From Pseudomonas sp. (GTDB taxonomy: Bacteria; Pseudomonadota; Gammaproteobacteria; Pseudomonadales; Pseudomonadaceae): a stretch of 64,000 nucleotides of DNA. How positions within the stretch are numbered: the first letter of the stretch is position 1; the number at the start of each line of letters is the position of its first letter. This document shows, one piece after another, positions 16,205 through 25,211 of this stretch. The DNA lies in contig JAKUTK010000005.1 of the NCBI GenBank assembly GCA_022448005.1, positions 27,294-91,293 of the forward strand. Direction: 5' to 3'. The position numbers and the translations under genes are program-made. The notes below the pieces were generated by a model, which made no database searches, had not been told where the DNA came from, and was given only the letters and a program-made list of their open reading frames with translations.

Positions 16205-18249
16205 GCCACTTCCTCGGTCAGACCGAGATGGCGCAGCAGCGCATCGGTAGACGGCTCACGACCACGGAAGTCGACGAACAGCACCATCGGCTCCTGCGAG
16301 CCGCCGCGCGCCAGAATTGCCTCGCGGAAGGCGCGACCCGTCTCGGCGTTGAATACGCCCTCTTCCTCGAAGCGCGAGAAGGCGTCGGACGACAGCACCT
16401 CAGCCCACTTGTAGCTGTAGTAGCCCGCCGCGTAACCACCGGAGAAGATGTGCGCGAAGCTGTTGGGGAAGCGGTTGCTGGCTGGCGGACGCATCACCGA
16501 GACCTCATCGCGGATGCTTTCCAGCACCTGGAGCACGCTGCGGCCGTCTCCGTGAGTAGCGTGCAGTTCGAAGTCGAACAGTGAGAATTCCAGCTGACGC
16601 ACCATCATCAGGCCGGACTGGAAATTCTTCGCCGCCAGCATCTTGTCGAGCAGATCCTGCGGCAGGGTTTCGCCGGTCTGGTAGTGGCCGGAGATCAGCG
16701 CCAGACCTTCGGGCTCCCAGCACCAGTTCTCCATGAACTGACTCGGCAGCTCGACTGCGTCCCAGGCCACGCCATTGATGCCCGACGCACCGGCATGCTC
16801 GACCTGGGTCAGCAGGTGGTGCAGGCCATGGCCGAACTCGTGGAACAGCGTAGTGACTTCATCGTGGGTCAACAGCGCCGGGCGCTCGCCCACCGGTGGG
16901 GTAAAGTTGCAGACCAGATTGGCCACCGGCGTCTGCAGCGTCCCGAGGCAGGTGCGGCGCTTGTCACGCGCGCCATCCATCCAGGCGCCACCACGCTTGT
17001 TGGCCCGCGCATAGAGGTCGAAGAAGAAGCGCCCGACGTGCTCGCCTTTCTCACGGATTTCAAACAGACGCACGTCCGGATGCCAACCGTCGAAGCTTTC
17101 CAGCTCGTGAATCTCGATGCCGTACAGGCGCTTGACGATGGCAAACAGGCCGGACAGCACCTTGTCCACCGGGAAGTAGGCGCGCAGCTCTTCCTGGCTC
17201 AGGCTGTAGCGGGCCTGGCGCAGCTTCTCGCCGAAGTAATTGACGTCCCAGCTCTGCAGATCGGAAACGCCCTGCTCGGCGGCAAAGGCGCGCAGCTCCT
17301 TCAGGTCGCGCTCGGCGAACGGCTTGCTGCGCTGGGCCAGATCACGCAGGAAACCCAGCACCTGATCGGTGCTGTCGGCCATCTTGGTTGCCAGCGACAG
17401 CTCGGCGTAGTTGCCGAAGCCCAGCAGCTGGGCCAGTTCCTGACGCAGGTCGAGGATCTGCTCCATCACCGGGCCATTGTCGAACTGGCCGGCATTCGGG
17501 CCCTGATCGGAGGCGCGGGTGGAATAGGCGACGTAGACCTCTTCACGCAACTTGCGATTGTCGGCGTAGGTCATCACCGCGTAGTAGCTGGGGAATTCGA
17601 GGCTGATCAGCCAACCGTCTAGCTCCTTGGCCTTGGCCGCTTCGGCCATCTGCGCCTTGGACGACTCGGTAATACCGGCCAGCAGGCTTTCGTCGGTGAC
17701 ATGCTTGGTCCAGGCCTGGGTCGCATCGAGCAGCTGGTTGGAGAAGGTGCTGCCCAGTTCGGCGAGCTTCATGCTGATCGCGCCGAAGCGCTGCTGCTCG
17801 GCCGGCGGCAGGTCGATACCGGACAGGCGAAAGTCACGCAGCGCGTGTTCGAGAATGGTCTTCTGCGCCACATCGAAGCCGTCGGCCTCGGCGCTCAGCG
17901 ACAGCGCCTGGTAGGCGGCGAACAGGTCGGCGTTCTGGCCCAGCTCCGTGGCGTAGGCAGATAGTTTGGGCAGACAGGCCTCGTAAGCGCTGCGCAATTC
18001 AGGGTTGTTGCGGACCGCATTGAGGTGGCTGACCGGACCCCAGGCGCGGCTGAGGCGCTCGTTCATTTCGTCGAGGCCTATCACCAGGGTGCCCCAGTCG
18101 AGGCTCTCGGCGGGCCGGCTGAGCAATTCCTGCAGGGCGACGCGGTTCTCGCCTAGGACGGTATCGACCGCCGGCTCGACGTGCTCCGGACGAATCTCGG
18201 AATACGGCGGCAGGTCGAATTCCCGAAGCAGCGGATTGGTATCGGTCAC
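16201..18249 (-). CDS. prlC: Oligopeptidase A (M3 family zinc metallopeptidase)
   Basis: 682 aa from GTG 18247-18249, chosen because AAGGGG lies just upstream and the length then matches E. coli PrlC (680 aa). An in-frame GTG 10 codons earlier is possible. The zinc site HEFGHGLHHLL is intact (around residue 465-470). M3 features such as RANKRGGAWMDGARDKRR and the C-terminal SGGYAAGYYSYKWAEVLSSD are also intact. It degrades cytoplasmic peptides, including cleaved signal peptides. Coupled to yheV. Confidence 0.95.
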   Translation of the reverse strand: MTDTNPLLREFDLPPYSEIRPEHVEPAVDTVLGENRVALQELLSRPAESLDWGTLVIGLDEMNERLSRAWGPVSHLNAVRNNPELRSAYEACLPKLSAYATELGQNADLFAAYQALSLSAEADGFDVAQKTILEHALRDFRLSGIDLPPAEQQRFGAISMKLAELGSTFSNQLLDATQAWTKHVTDESLLAGITESSKAQMAEAAKAKELDGWLISLEFPSYYAVMTYADNRKLREEVYVAYSTRASDQGPNAGQFDNGPVMEQILDLRQELAQLLGFGNYAELSLATKMADSTDQVLGFLRDLAQRSKPFAERDLKELRAFAAEQGVSDLQSWDVNYFGEKLRQARYSLSQEELRAYFPVDKVLSGLFAIVKRLYGIEIHELESFDGWHPDVRLFEIREKGEHVGRFFFDLYARANKRGGAWMDGARDKRRTCLGTLQTPVANLVCNFTPPVGERPALLTHDEVTTLFHEFGHGLHHLLTQVEHAGASGINGVAWDAVELPSQFMENWCWEPEGLALISGHYQTGETLPQDLLDKMLAAKNFQSGLMMVRQLEFSLFDFELHATHGDGRSVLQVLESIRDEVSVMRPPASNRFPNSFAHIFSGGYAAGYYSYKWAEVLSSDAFSRFEEEGVFNAETGRAFREAILARGGSQEPMVLFVDFRGREPSTDALLRHLGLTEEVA

Positions 18250-18383
18250 GGCAGTTGCCCCTTCTGAATAAATGATCACCGGTGCATGTTAAAGACAAAT
18301 GCCCGACCGCGCAGCTGGGGAACGAAGCGATAGAGCGGCTCTATTCACAACGAAACGGCGCGAGTGACGGGCATCCGTACCGG

Positions 18384-19373
18384 TTATTGGACCGCCGTCT
18401 GCTCGGGCAATTCGGGGCGTCGCGCATAGCGCTGGGCGAGCACCGTGCAGACCATGAGCTGGATCTGATGAAACAGCATCAGCGGCAGGATGATCATGCC
18501 GACCGCACTGGTGGCGAACAGCACCTGCGCCATGGGCACGCCGGTCGCCAGGCTCTTCTTCGAACCGGCGAAGAGGATGGTGATGCGGTCTTCCAGATTG
18601 AAGCCAAACACTTTGGCCAGCATGGCCGTCAGCCACAGCACGATGGCCAGCAACAGACAGCAGGCCACCACCAACCCGATCAGGTGCTCAACCGGCACGA
18701 TCTGCCAGAGGCCATCGACCACCGCACCGCTGAACGCGGTGTAAACCACCAGCAGGATCGAGCTCTGATCCACGGTTTTCAGCCAGGTCTTGTTGCGCGT
18801 CACCCAGGCGCCGATCCAGCGGCGGGCAATCTGCCCGGCGATAAAGGGCACCAGCAGTTGCAGCACGATCTTGCCGATGGAATCCAGCGTCGAGCCGCTC
18901 TCGCCTTCGACGCCCATCAGCAGCAATACCAGCAGCGGCGTGAGGAAGATGCCGATCAGGCTGGACGCCGCGGCGCTGCAGATGGCCGCCGGGACATTAC
19001 CGCGCGCCAGCGAGGTAAAGGCGATGGCCGATTGCACGGTGGCGGGCAACGCGCAGAGGTAGAGCATGCCCAGGTACAGCTCGTCGCCGACCATAGGGGT
19101 CAGCACCGGTTTGAGTGCCAGGCCCAGCAGCGGAAACATGACGAAGGTGCAGGCGAACACCAGCAGGTGCAGGCGCCAGTGGCCGGCACCGGCGAGGATC
19201 GCTTCGCGCGACAGCTTGGCGCCGTGCATGAAGAACAGCAGCGCGATGGCGGCTGCCGTCAGCCACTCGAAGAACACCGCGCCGCGCCCTTCGCAGGGAA
19301 ACAGCGTGGCAATGGCAACCACGGCGAGCAGGGCCAGGGTGAAATTGTCGAAGAGCAGGCGAAGCTTGGCCAT
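18384..19373 (-). CDS. Bile acid:sodium symporter family transporter (SBF-like)
   Basis: 329 aa with about nine to ten TM helices. The N-terminal LLFDNFTLALLAVVAIATLFP, the LFFMHGAKLSREAI segment and the conserved GNVPAAICSAAASSLIGIFLTPLL crossing motif fit the SBF-like/YfeH branch of the BASS superfamily. These are sodium-coupled organic anion carriers of uncertain substrate. It is transcribed divergently from an AraC-type gene (83 nt between starts), which is its likely regulator. Confidence 0.88.
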   Translation of the reverse strand: MAKLRLLFDNFTLALLAVVAIATLFPCEGRGAVFFEWLTAAAIALLFFMHGAKLSREAILAGAGHWRLHLLVFACTFVMFPLLGLALKPVLTPMVGDELYLGMLYLCALPATVQSAIAFTSLARGNVPAAICSAAASSLIGIFLTPLLVLLLMGVEGESGSTLDSIGKIVLQLLVPFIAGQIARRWIGAWVTRNKTWLKTVDQSSILLVVYTAFSGAVVDGLWQIVPVEHLIGLVVACCLLLAIVLWLTAMLAKVFGFNLEDRITILFAGSKKSLATGVPMAQVLFATSAVGMIILPLMLFHQIQLMVCTVLAQRYARRPELPEQTAVQ

Positions 19374-19456
19374 ATGGATTTCCTTGGGACTTGCAGGCGA
19401 CAGGGATCGACCTTAACGTGAGCGCTTACTTCCGACTAACGCCAAGCAGGCACGAA

Positions 19457-20281
19457 ATGTCGCCAATCGGACAAGAAGCCGCGTTGATTACGCGCCTTGG
19501 CGCACTCAAAGCGCTGCCGCGGCCGGTCTATGGCCAGCTCGACTCGCCGCCCAACCTCAAGCTGGGCTACCGCCACAGCCATCCCTGGGTGCAGCTTTCC
19601 CATGCGGTGGAAGGCGTGCTCGAAGTGCGCACCGACAATGGCCGCTTCATCGCACCGCCGCTGCGCGCGGTGTGGATACCAGCCGGCGTGACGCATCAAG
19701 TCTTCTGTGCGCCAGACACCTGCATTCGCAGCCTGTATATCGACCGAAGCGTAGCGGGCGATGCGCCCGAGCATTGCCGCGTGCTGCAGGTCAGTCCCCT
19801 GCTACGCGAACTGATCCGGCACTTCAGCACCCTGCCCGAAGCCTATGCCGAAGACGGCGCGGAGGGACGACTGGTACAGGTGCTACTCGATCAACTGGGT
19901 TGCGCACCGGAGGTCGAACTGGTGCTGCCGCTGCCCGCCGAGCCACGTCTGCATCGGCTGTGCAAAAGCCTGCAGGCGCAACCGGAGTCGCAGGAAGGCC
20001 TGGCCGACTGGAGCCGCACCCTGGGCGTCTCGGAACGTACCCTGAGCCGGCTGTTCCTCCGTGAAACCGGACTGACCTTTCGCGCCTGGCGCCAGCGGTT
20101 GCGGCTGCTCAGCGCCCTGCCAGCACTGGAGCGCGGCGAGCGGGTGACCGACGTGGCGCTGGGCTGTGGTTATGAGTCCTTGTCGGCCTTCATCGCCGCC
20201 TTTCGCGAACAGTTCGGCGCCACGCCGGGCGAATTCTTTCGTCCCGGCAGCAACACACTCGAGGGTCGGGTCTATCAGTGA
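19457..20281 (+). CDS. AraC/XylS family transcriptional regulator
   Basis: 274 aa from ATG 19457. The N-terminal cupin sensor contains HSHPWVQLSHAVEGVLEVRT and the IPAGVTHQV segment. The C-terminal double HTH reads DWSRTLGVSERTLSRLFLRE and then VTDVALGCGYESLSAFIAAFREQFGATPGEFF split over two helices. The cupin-plus-HTH architecture resembles NimR-type regulators of adjacent transporters. Its position opposite the BASS symporter suggests local control of that gene. Confidence 0.9.
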   Translation: MSPIGQEAALITRLGALKALPRPVYGQLDSPPNLKLGYRHSHPWVQLSHAVEGVLEVRTDNGRFIAPPLRAVWIPAGVTHQVFCAPDTCIRSLYIDRSVAGDAPEHCRVLQVSPLLRELIRHFSTLPEAYAEDGAEGRLVQVLLDQLGCAPEVELVLPLPAEPRLHRLCKSLQAQPESQEGLADWSRTLGVSERTLSRLFLRETGLTFRAWRQRLRLLSALPALERGERVTDVALGCGYESLSAFIAAFREQFGATPGEFFRPGSNTLEGRVYQ

Positions 20282-20317
20282 TCGCCCGCCCCACACACGC
20301 GCCTACAGGAGCCATCC

Positions 20318-20860
20318 ATGAGCATCCGAACCTTCCAGGAACACACACCGGCACTTGGCGAGCGCGTCTTCGTCGACCCCAGCGCCGTGCTCATCGGCGA
20401 CATCCAGATCGGCGAAGACAGCTCCGTCTGGCCGCTGACCGTGATTCGCGGCGACATGCACCGCATCCGCATCGGCAAACGCACCAGCATTCAGGACGGC
20501 AGCGTGCTGCACATCACTCATGCCGGCCCGTTCAACCCGGATGGTTTTCCGCTGACCATCGGCGACGAAGTCACCGTTGGCCACATGGTCACGCTGCACG
20601 GCTGCACCTTGGGCAGCCGGATTCTGGTGGGCATGGGTTCGATCGTGATGGATGGCGCGGTGGTCGAGGACGAGGTGGTCATTGGTGCCGGCAGCCTGGT
20701 GCCGCCGGGCAAGACGCTGGAAAGCGGCTACCTCTACGTTGGCAGCCCGGTGAAGCAGGCCCGCCCGCTGACGGAAAAAGAGCGCAGCTTTTTCAGCTAT
20801 ACCGCCGGCAACTACGTGAAGTTGAAGGATCAGCACCTGGCAGAAACGCCTGAAGCCTGA
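20318..20860 (+). CDS. Gamma-class carbonic anhydrase family protein (YrdA/PaaY-like)
   Basis: 180 aa left-handed beta-helix protein with hexapeptide repeats. Zinc-ligand histidines are visible in SVLHITHAG and TVGHMVTLHGC (about residues 65, 87 and 92), and the RGD at about residue 45 is typical of the family. It may hydrate CO2 or act on acyl-CoA-type substrates; family members are often poorly active. The last codons and the stop lie inside a 7-bp tandem repeat. Confidence 0.9.
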   Translation: MSIRTFQEHTPALGERVFVDPSAVLIGDIQIGEDSSVWPLTVIRGDMHRIRIGKRTSIQDGSVLHITHAGPFNPDGFPLTIGDEVTVGHMVTLHGCTLGSRILVGMGSIVMDGAVVEDEVVIGAGSLVPPGKTLESGYLYVGSPVKQARPLTEKERSFFSYTAGNYVKLKDQHLAETPEA

Positions 20861-20882
20861 AGCCTGAAGCCTGAAGCCTGAA
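20848..20882. repeat. Tandem heptanucleotide repeat, five copies of GCCTGAA
   Basis: Five perfect head-to-tail copies of GCCTGAA run from the last codons of the carbonic anhydrase gene into the intergenic region. The stop codon TGA (20858-20860) lies in the second copy. Confidence 0.95.
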
Positions 20883-20946
20883 GCAACAAATCGTGCGCGA
20901 GCCGATTGTCGGACTGCGCCCCCACAGGAAATTACCGAGCCCTGCG

Positions 20947-21591
20947 ATGCACCACTCAACCATTCTCTTCGACCTCGACGGCACCTTGACCGACCCACGC
21001 GAAGGCATCACCCGCTCGATCCAGCATGCACTGGCGCAGCTCGGCATCGACGAGCCAGATCTGGCCAAACTCGAGCCCTTTATCGGCCCGCCGCTGCTGC
21101 AGGCGTTCATGGAGTTCTACGGCTTCGATGAGGCGCGGGCCTGGGAAGCGGTCGGCTATTACCGCGAGCGCTTCAAGACGGTCGGCCTCTACGAAAACCT
21201 GCTGTTCGACGGCGTACTGGAGATGCTCGAACACTTGCGCGGGCAAGGCCGGACGCTCTATGTAGCGACCTCGAAACCCTCGGTTTTCGCCCGCGAAATT
21301 GCCCGGCATTTCGCCTTCGATCAGCATTTCAAGGTCATCTATGGCAGCGAGCTGGACGGCACCCGCACCAACAAAGTCGAGCTGATCGCCCATGTGATCG
21401 CCGAGGAAGGGCTCGATCCGCAGCAAACACTGATGATCGGCGACCGCAAGCATGACCTGATCGGCGCGCACAGCAACGGGTTGCAGGCTGTCGGGGTGGG
21501 TTACGGTTTTGGCAGCCATGCCGAGCTGATGGCGCAATCACCGGCGTATTACTACGCCACGCTGCCAGAGCTGCGCACGGCGTTCGGCTAG
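20947..21591 (+). CDS. HAD family hydrolase (phosphoglycolate-phosphatase-like)
   Basis: 214 aa from ATG 20947; an 18-codon in-frame extension is less likely. HAD motifs are I (LFDLDGTLTDP), II (ATSKPS), III (Lys in TNKVELI) and IV (MIGDRKHDLIGA). The helical cap between motifs I and II fits the Gph/PpaX/YfbT class of small phosphatases. The substrate is not deducible. Its stop overlaps the convergent PhoD-like gene by 4 nt. Confidence 0.9.
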   Translation: MHHSTILFDLDGTLTDPREGITRSIQHALAQLGIDEPDLAKLEPFIGPPLLQAFMEFYGFDEARAWEAVGYYRERFKTVGLYENLLFDGVLEMLEHLRGQGRTLYVATSKPSVFAREIARHFAFDQHFKVIYGSELDGTRTNKVELIAHVIAEEGLDPQQTLMIGDRKHDLIGAHSNGLQAVGVGYGFGSHAELMAQSPAYYYATLPELRTAFG

Positions 21592-23531
21592 GCCGTCTTG
21601 CCTCGCTCGGGAGCGAAGCTTACAGGCGGTGATCCATCGGCGTTGATCTGCTGAACCTTCGACGGTCGGCCCTCGGCATCGAGCCGGATACGGCCGATGC
21701 CCGAGCCGTTCCATAGCCGTTCGCCGGACCGGCTGCGGCTCGGCAGCCACGGCTGGACCCTCACCCGGCGGCGCTTGGTAAACCAGTTCAGTGGCGAGCG
21801 CGGCGAATACAGCCAGCGGTTGAGCCTATCGAACAGATCGAGCAAGCGCGGCGGAAACTCGTTCTTCACGCCACTGCTGGTGATCTGCCATAACCGCGGG
21901 CCCTGGACACGGCCGCGAATGCGCACTTCATAGGCGAACGAGTAATGCACGTCGCCGGAGAGGATCACGTAGTTACCCGGCGTGCGGGTATGGCGAAAGA
22001 TATTGAGCATGACCTGCGCCGCGCCACGGTGGGCCATCCAGTTTTCCGCGTCCACCAGCAGGGACAGCCCGGCCAAACTGAATACGCGTTGCACGGTCTC
22101 GATCAGCTTGACGCCGAACATCGGCGCCGGCGAGACGATGATCACCGAACGATGGTCGAGCAATTCCTGCTGAAAATCCGTCAGCGCTTCCCAATCCATT
22201 AGCCCCGAAGGCCGGCTCAGGTTGCGCTCGCTGCGCCAGCGTCGGGTACGAGTATCGAGCACCACCAGCGCCGGCTCGCTGGGTATGACATAGCCCCAGT
22301 CGCCGCGCTCCAGCAGCTCGTCAACCACTTGATCATGCAGCGCGCAATCGAGTCGCCCGTCTTCGCCGCTATTGAACAACGCCTCAACCGCGCTCAAGGA
22401 CGTGACGCTGGCATCCGGCGCGTTGCCCCAGGCCTGGCACAGCAGATAGCCGAGCAAGGCGTTGCCGATGATGCGCCGGGAAAACGGATGGCCATAGGCG
22501 GTTTGCTCCCAGCGGGCGCTGAGGTTCCAGTCATCGGTGATGTCGTGGTCATCGAAGATCATCAGCGACGGCACGTGCGCCAATGCCCGCGCCACCTGCG
22601 GCAGGCCGGCCTGGAAAGCATCGATGCAGCTCCGTTCACGCGCCCAGCGCTTGGCCAGCTCGCCGTCGAGCGGCGGCGACTGAAGCTCGATCAGGCCCCA
22701 GGGCAGCGGTGACCAGACCAGCAGGTACATCGCCAGCACCTCGCCCAGCGACACCAGATGGTTGTGTGCGCTGGAGGTGGTAAACACCGGTTTTTCCACA
22801 CCACCGAAGAACCGCTCGCGCAGGGCTTCGTTGGATTTAAACGCCGGCAGCAACTGTTCGCGCTGGTAGTAGGTGGCCGGATGCGCCAGCAATTCATCGC
22901 TGCCTGAGACGGTGGCACCCTCAAGACACTCGCCATACAGCCCGAGCCGGCGAATCAGCGCATGGATGGCTACCAGAGTAGGCCCGGCCACGTCGTCGGC
23001 GTAGATCTGGTCGCCGGTCATCAGCAGCGCGGCGGGCCAGCGCTCGGGGGCGTGGCGGGTCTCGGCCACCAGCGAATCCACAGTGACCAAGCCGTCCGCC
23101 GAGGGGTGGTGCGGCTTGCGGCAGGAGCCGTGCAGCAGATCGTCGTAGCGCGAACGGATGACGAATGCCGGACGCTCGAACCCGTCATGGATAAGGTGCG
23201 GCGCCCAATCAGCGATGCCTTGTTCTCCGCCGTCGCGCTGGATCAGCAGGTCGTATTCGATCAACCGATCCACCGACAGCGGCGTAGCCAGATGAAGATC
23301 GATCAGGTGCAACCAGGCCGAGGTGCCAACGCGCAGCTGGCGGCAGCATTCGCCTTCCAAAGCCAGCGAAATCGAAACCTCGCCTTCAGGCTGCAGCGTC
23401 AGGCGCAACTGCAGCGGCTCGCTGGCTACCAGCCAGAGCACCAGCCGCCCCGCCTCGAGCCGACGCAGCATGGGTCCGGCAAGCACGAGGGGAAGGGAGG
23501 CAGCGGTGTCGGATGGTGCGGAGCTGGGCAT
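21588..23531 (-). CDS. PhoD-like metallophosphatase family protein
   Basis: 647 aa from ATG 23529-23531. No clear signal peptide is seen, so it is probably cytoplasmic. Metal-site motifs are LLMTGDQIYADDV (about residues 170-182), MIFDDHDITDDWN and VILSGDVHYSF. These match the calcineurin-like PhoD_2/metallophos superfamily of proteins annotated as alkaline phosphatase D-like or hypothetical. The natural substrate is unknown. Convergent with the HAD gene. Confidence 0.87.
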   Translation of the reverse strand: MPSSAPSDTAASLPLVLAGPMLRRLEAGRLVLWLVASEPLQLRLTLQPEGEVSISLALEGECCRQLRVGTSAWLHLIDLHLATPLSVDRLIEYDLLIQRDGGEQGIADWAPHLIHDGFERPAFVIRSRYDDLLHGSCRKPHHPSADGLVTVDSLVAETRHAPERWPAALLMTGDQIYADDVAGPTLVAIHALIRRLGLYGECLEGATVSGSDELLAHPATYYQREQLLPAFKSNEALRERFFGGVEKPVFTTSSAHNHLVSLGEVLAMYLLVWSPLPWGLIELQSPPLDGELAKRWARERSCIDAFQAGLPQVARALAHVPSLMIFDDHDITDDWNLSARWEQTAYGHPFSRRIIGNALLGYLLCQAWGNAPDASVTSLSAVEALFNSGEDGRLDCALHDQVVDELLERGDWGYVIPSEPALVVLDTRTRRWRSERNLSRPSGLMDWEALTDFQQELLDHRSVIIVSPAPMFGVKLIETVQRVFSLAGLSLLVDAENWMAHRGAAQVMLNIFRHTRTPGNYVILSGDVHYSFAYEVRIRGRVQGPRLWQITSSGVKNEFPPRLLDLFDRLNRWLYSPRSPLNWFTKRRRVRVQPWLPSRSRSGERLWNGSGIGRIRLDAEGRPSKVQQINADGSPPVSFAPERGKTA

Positions 23532-23631
23532 GCAACTGCTCAATGGCGGCGGTGGAGCATCAGAGTGCAACGAATGGCGCCGGTTCGCCCTGGTTTGTGG
23601 CCAGCCTGCTGGGTGGTGAGCCTCAGCCTTC

Positions 23632-23661
23632 GTAGGGTGGATCGCGCTTCATCGATCCACC
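23632..23661. repeat. REP palindrome (GTAGGGTGG type)
   Basis: GTAGGGTGGATC, a short loop and GATCCACC form a hairpin. It shares the GTAGGGYGG head with the copies at 31862, 53716 and 57974. Confidence 0.75.
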
Positions 23662-23719
23662 GAGCGGTGGCGAATGGCATCTGAAAGAAGGGGCACTCGC
23701 CCAATCGACCCAAGAGCCA

Positions 23720-24301
23720 TCAGGCGCGCCGTTGCGCCTGCTCGCCGATCAGCGATTGCAGACGATGAAGAAAGGCCAGCCCCTCCTCCCAGCGATGATG
23801 ACCAGACTCCACGTTGATGTGCCCCACCCCACTGAGCATGCTCACTTCGCTGCCCCAGGCTTTGCCCATGGCACCTGCACGATTGGCGCTGGCGGCGGGA
23901 TCGTTGTCGGACCCCACCAGCACGCTGGGAAATGGTAACGCCACCAAGGGCAACGGCGCGAAGTTGCGCAGCGGCTCGGGGCAGCCTGGCCGCTCGACGT
24001 CCGCCGGCGCGACCAGCAGCGCGCCCCTCACCCGCCGCAGCGCTTCGGGCGCTGCCTGTGCCACCCAATGTGCGACAGTCGGGCAGCCGAGGCTGTGCGC
24101 GATCAGCACCACCGGTTCTGGCGCGCCGGCGATGCCACGACTCAGTTCGGCCACCCAGTCAGCACGCTGCGGCTGTAGCCAATCGGCCTGTTCGACGCGC
24201 TGGCTGTGAGGCAGGGTGCGCTGCCAGTGGCTCTGCCAATGATCCTCAGGCGAGCCATGCCAGCCGGGGACGATCAGGTAATGAAACGATCCACGCCGCA
24301 T
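23720..24301 (-). CDS. RBBP9/YdeN family alpha/beta hydrolase
   Basis: 193 aa. IVPGWHGSPEDHWQSHW at the N-terminus and the nucleophile elbow LIAHSLGC (Ser at about residue 69) define the YdeN/RBBP9 serine hydrolase family. A distal Asp (VGSDNDPAAS) and His (GVGHINVESGHHRWEEG) complete the triad. Small esterase; the cellular substrate is unknown. Confidence 0.9.
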   Translation of the reverse strand: MRRGSFHYLIVPGWHGSPEDHWQSHWQRTLPHSQRVEQADWLQPQRADWVAELSRGIAGAPEPVVLIAHSLGCPTVAHWVAQAAPEALRRVRGALLVAPADVERPGCPEPLRNFAPLPLVALPFPSVLVGSDNDPAASANRAGAMGKAWGSEVSMLSGVGHINVESGHHRWEEGLAFLHRLQSLIGEQAQRRA

Positions 24302-24427
24302 GAAATGGCCTCTCGATGGTCACTGAGCCGCGAGTCTATCGTCCGCAGAACTGATACTAGAAAGAATAAGAATGCATTTGCTTATGACTGAAAACGCCTC
24401 CTCAGGCGTCCTGCCAGTCGTAGGCGC

Positions 24428-24453
24428 AAAAAAAGACGCCCCCGAAGGCGCGC
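24428..24453 (-). terminator. Rho-independent terminator of the ferritin-like operon
   Basis: On the minus strand a short GC stem (GCGCC/GGCGT around TTCGGG) is followed by seven U residues, 25 nt after the stop of the downstream ferritin-like gene. Confidence 0.75.
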
Positions 24454-24477
24454 CAAGGTTTGAAGCGCACGCGGTAT

Positions 24478-25200
24478 TCATTGCACCTGGCTGAGCAGGT
24501 CCTTGCGCAGGAGTGACTTGATCTTCACCACATGGTCATCTTCCTGCGCCTTGGCCTTGTGGAAGCCCTTGGCGATGCGTGGGTGACCACCGGCCTCGGC
24601 CAGCTCGATCAGCAGCTCCCAGGCGGCGTTGTCCTCGAGCTCCAGCGTCAGCAAGGCATTGATACCCTGAGCGACGTTCGTCCGCGGGTCGGTCAGCACC
24701 TGCATCACGCCCATGGCCTTGACCCCTACGACGTCGGCAGAGGGCGTCTGCGCGGTCGGGTCGGCACCCAGGGTTTCGATCGCTTCGGCGACCATGTTCA
24801 TGTGCTCGAACTCTTCGTCACGGATGTGCTGCAGCACCTGAACCAGGTCCGATTGGGCGGTTTCGAGTCCCTTGGCTTTGGCAATCATGGCGTCGTACAT
24901 GCGCACGCCGCTGCGCTCGAAGGCCAGGCGCTCGCCCAGCTTGTCGACCAGCAGCTCGGGGCTCTTGCCCAGCGCCATATCGAAGGTGGATTTGAGCATG
25001 CCCTTGGCCGAACCTGGGACCGGCACCGAGCCGATGCGATCGGCTTCCTCGGCGCGGGTCGTGCGTTCGAGCATCATGCCCTTGGAATCGCCTGGGACGT
25101 CCGGATGGATCTCGTTGACCGCGTCGAGCAGGCGCTTGGTGTCTTTTGGGGACATCTGTACGCCGGTCACGTTGGAGCCTAGTTTTGCTGAAGTCGCCAT
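24478..25200 (-). CDS. Ferritin-like domain protein (second gene of pair)
   Basis: 240 aa. Its helical C-terminal 160 residues carry the spaced acidic/His signatures of ferritin-like di-iron proteins: GERLAFERSGVRMYD, HIRDEEFEHMN, TLELEDNAAWELLIELA and KAQEDDHVVKI. The N-terminal 80 residues are polar (SPKDTKRLLDAVNEIHPDVPGD) and may be disordered. No signal peptide. It lies 11 nt after the larger ferritin-like gene, which implies an operon. A stress-related metal-binding or peroxide role is inferred, not shown. Confidence 0.8.
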   Translation of the reverse strand: MATSAKLGSNVTGVQMSPKDTKRLLDAVNEIHPDVPGDSKGMMLERTTRAEEADRIGSVPVPGSAKGMLKSTFDMALGKSPELLVDKLGERLAFERSGVRMYDAMIAKAKGLETAQSDLVQVLQHIRDEEFEHMNMVAEAIETLGADPTAQTPSADVVGVKAMGVMQVLTDPRTNVAQGINALLTLELEDNAAWELLIELAEAGGHPRIAKGFHKAKAQEDDHVVKIKSLLRKDLLSQVQ

Positions 25201-25211
25201 GTCTGTTCTCC

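Noticed and set aside
18282..19421. 379-aa plus-strand frame over the BASS symporter
   Set aside because: Antisense shadow of a membrane protein; Gln/His/Arg-rich product without any recognisable motif.
20848..20882. Tandem repeat considered as CRISPR or attachment site
   Set aside because: Units are 7 bp, contiguous and without spacers; no cas or integrase genes are present.
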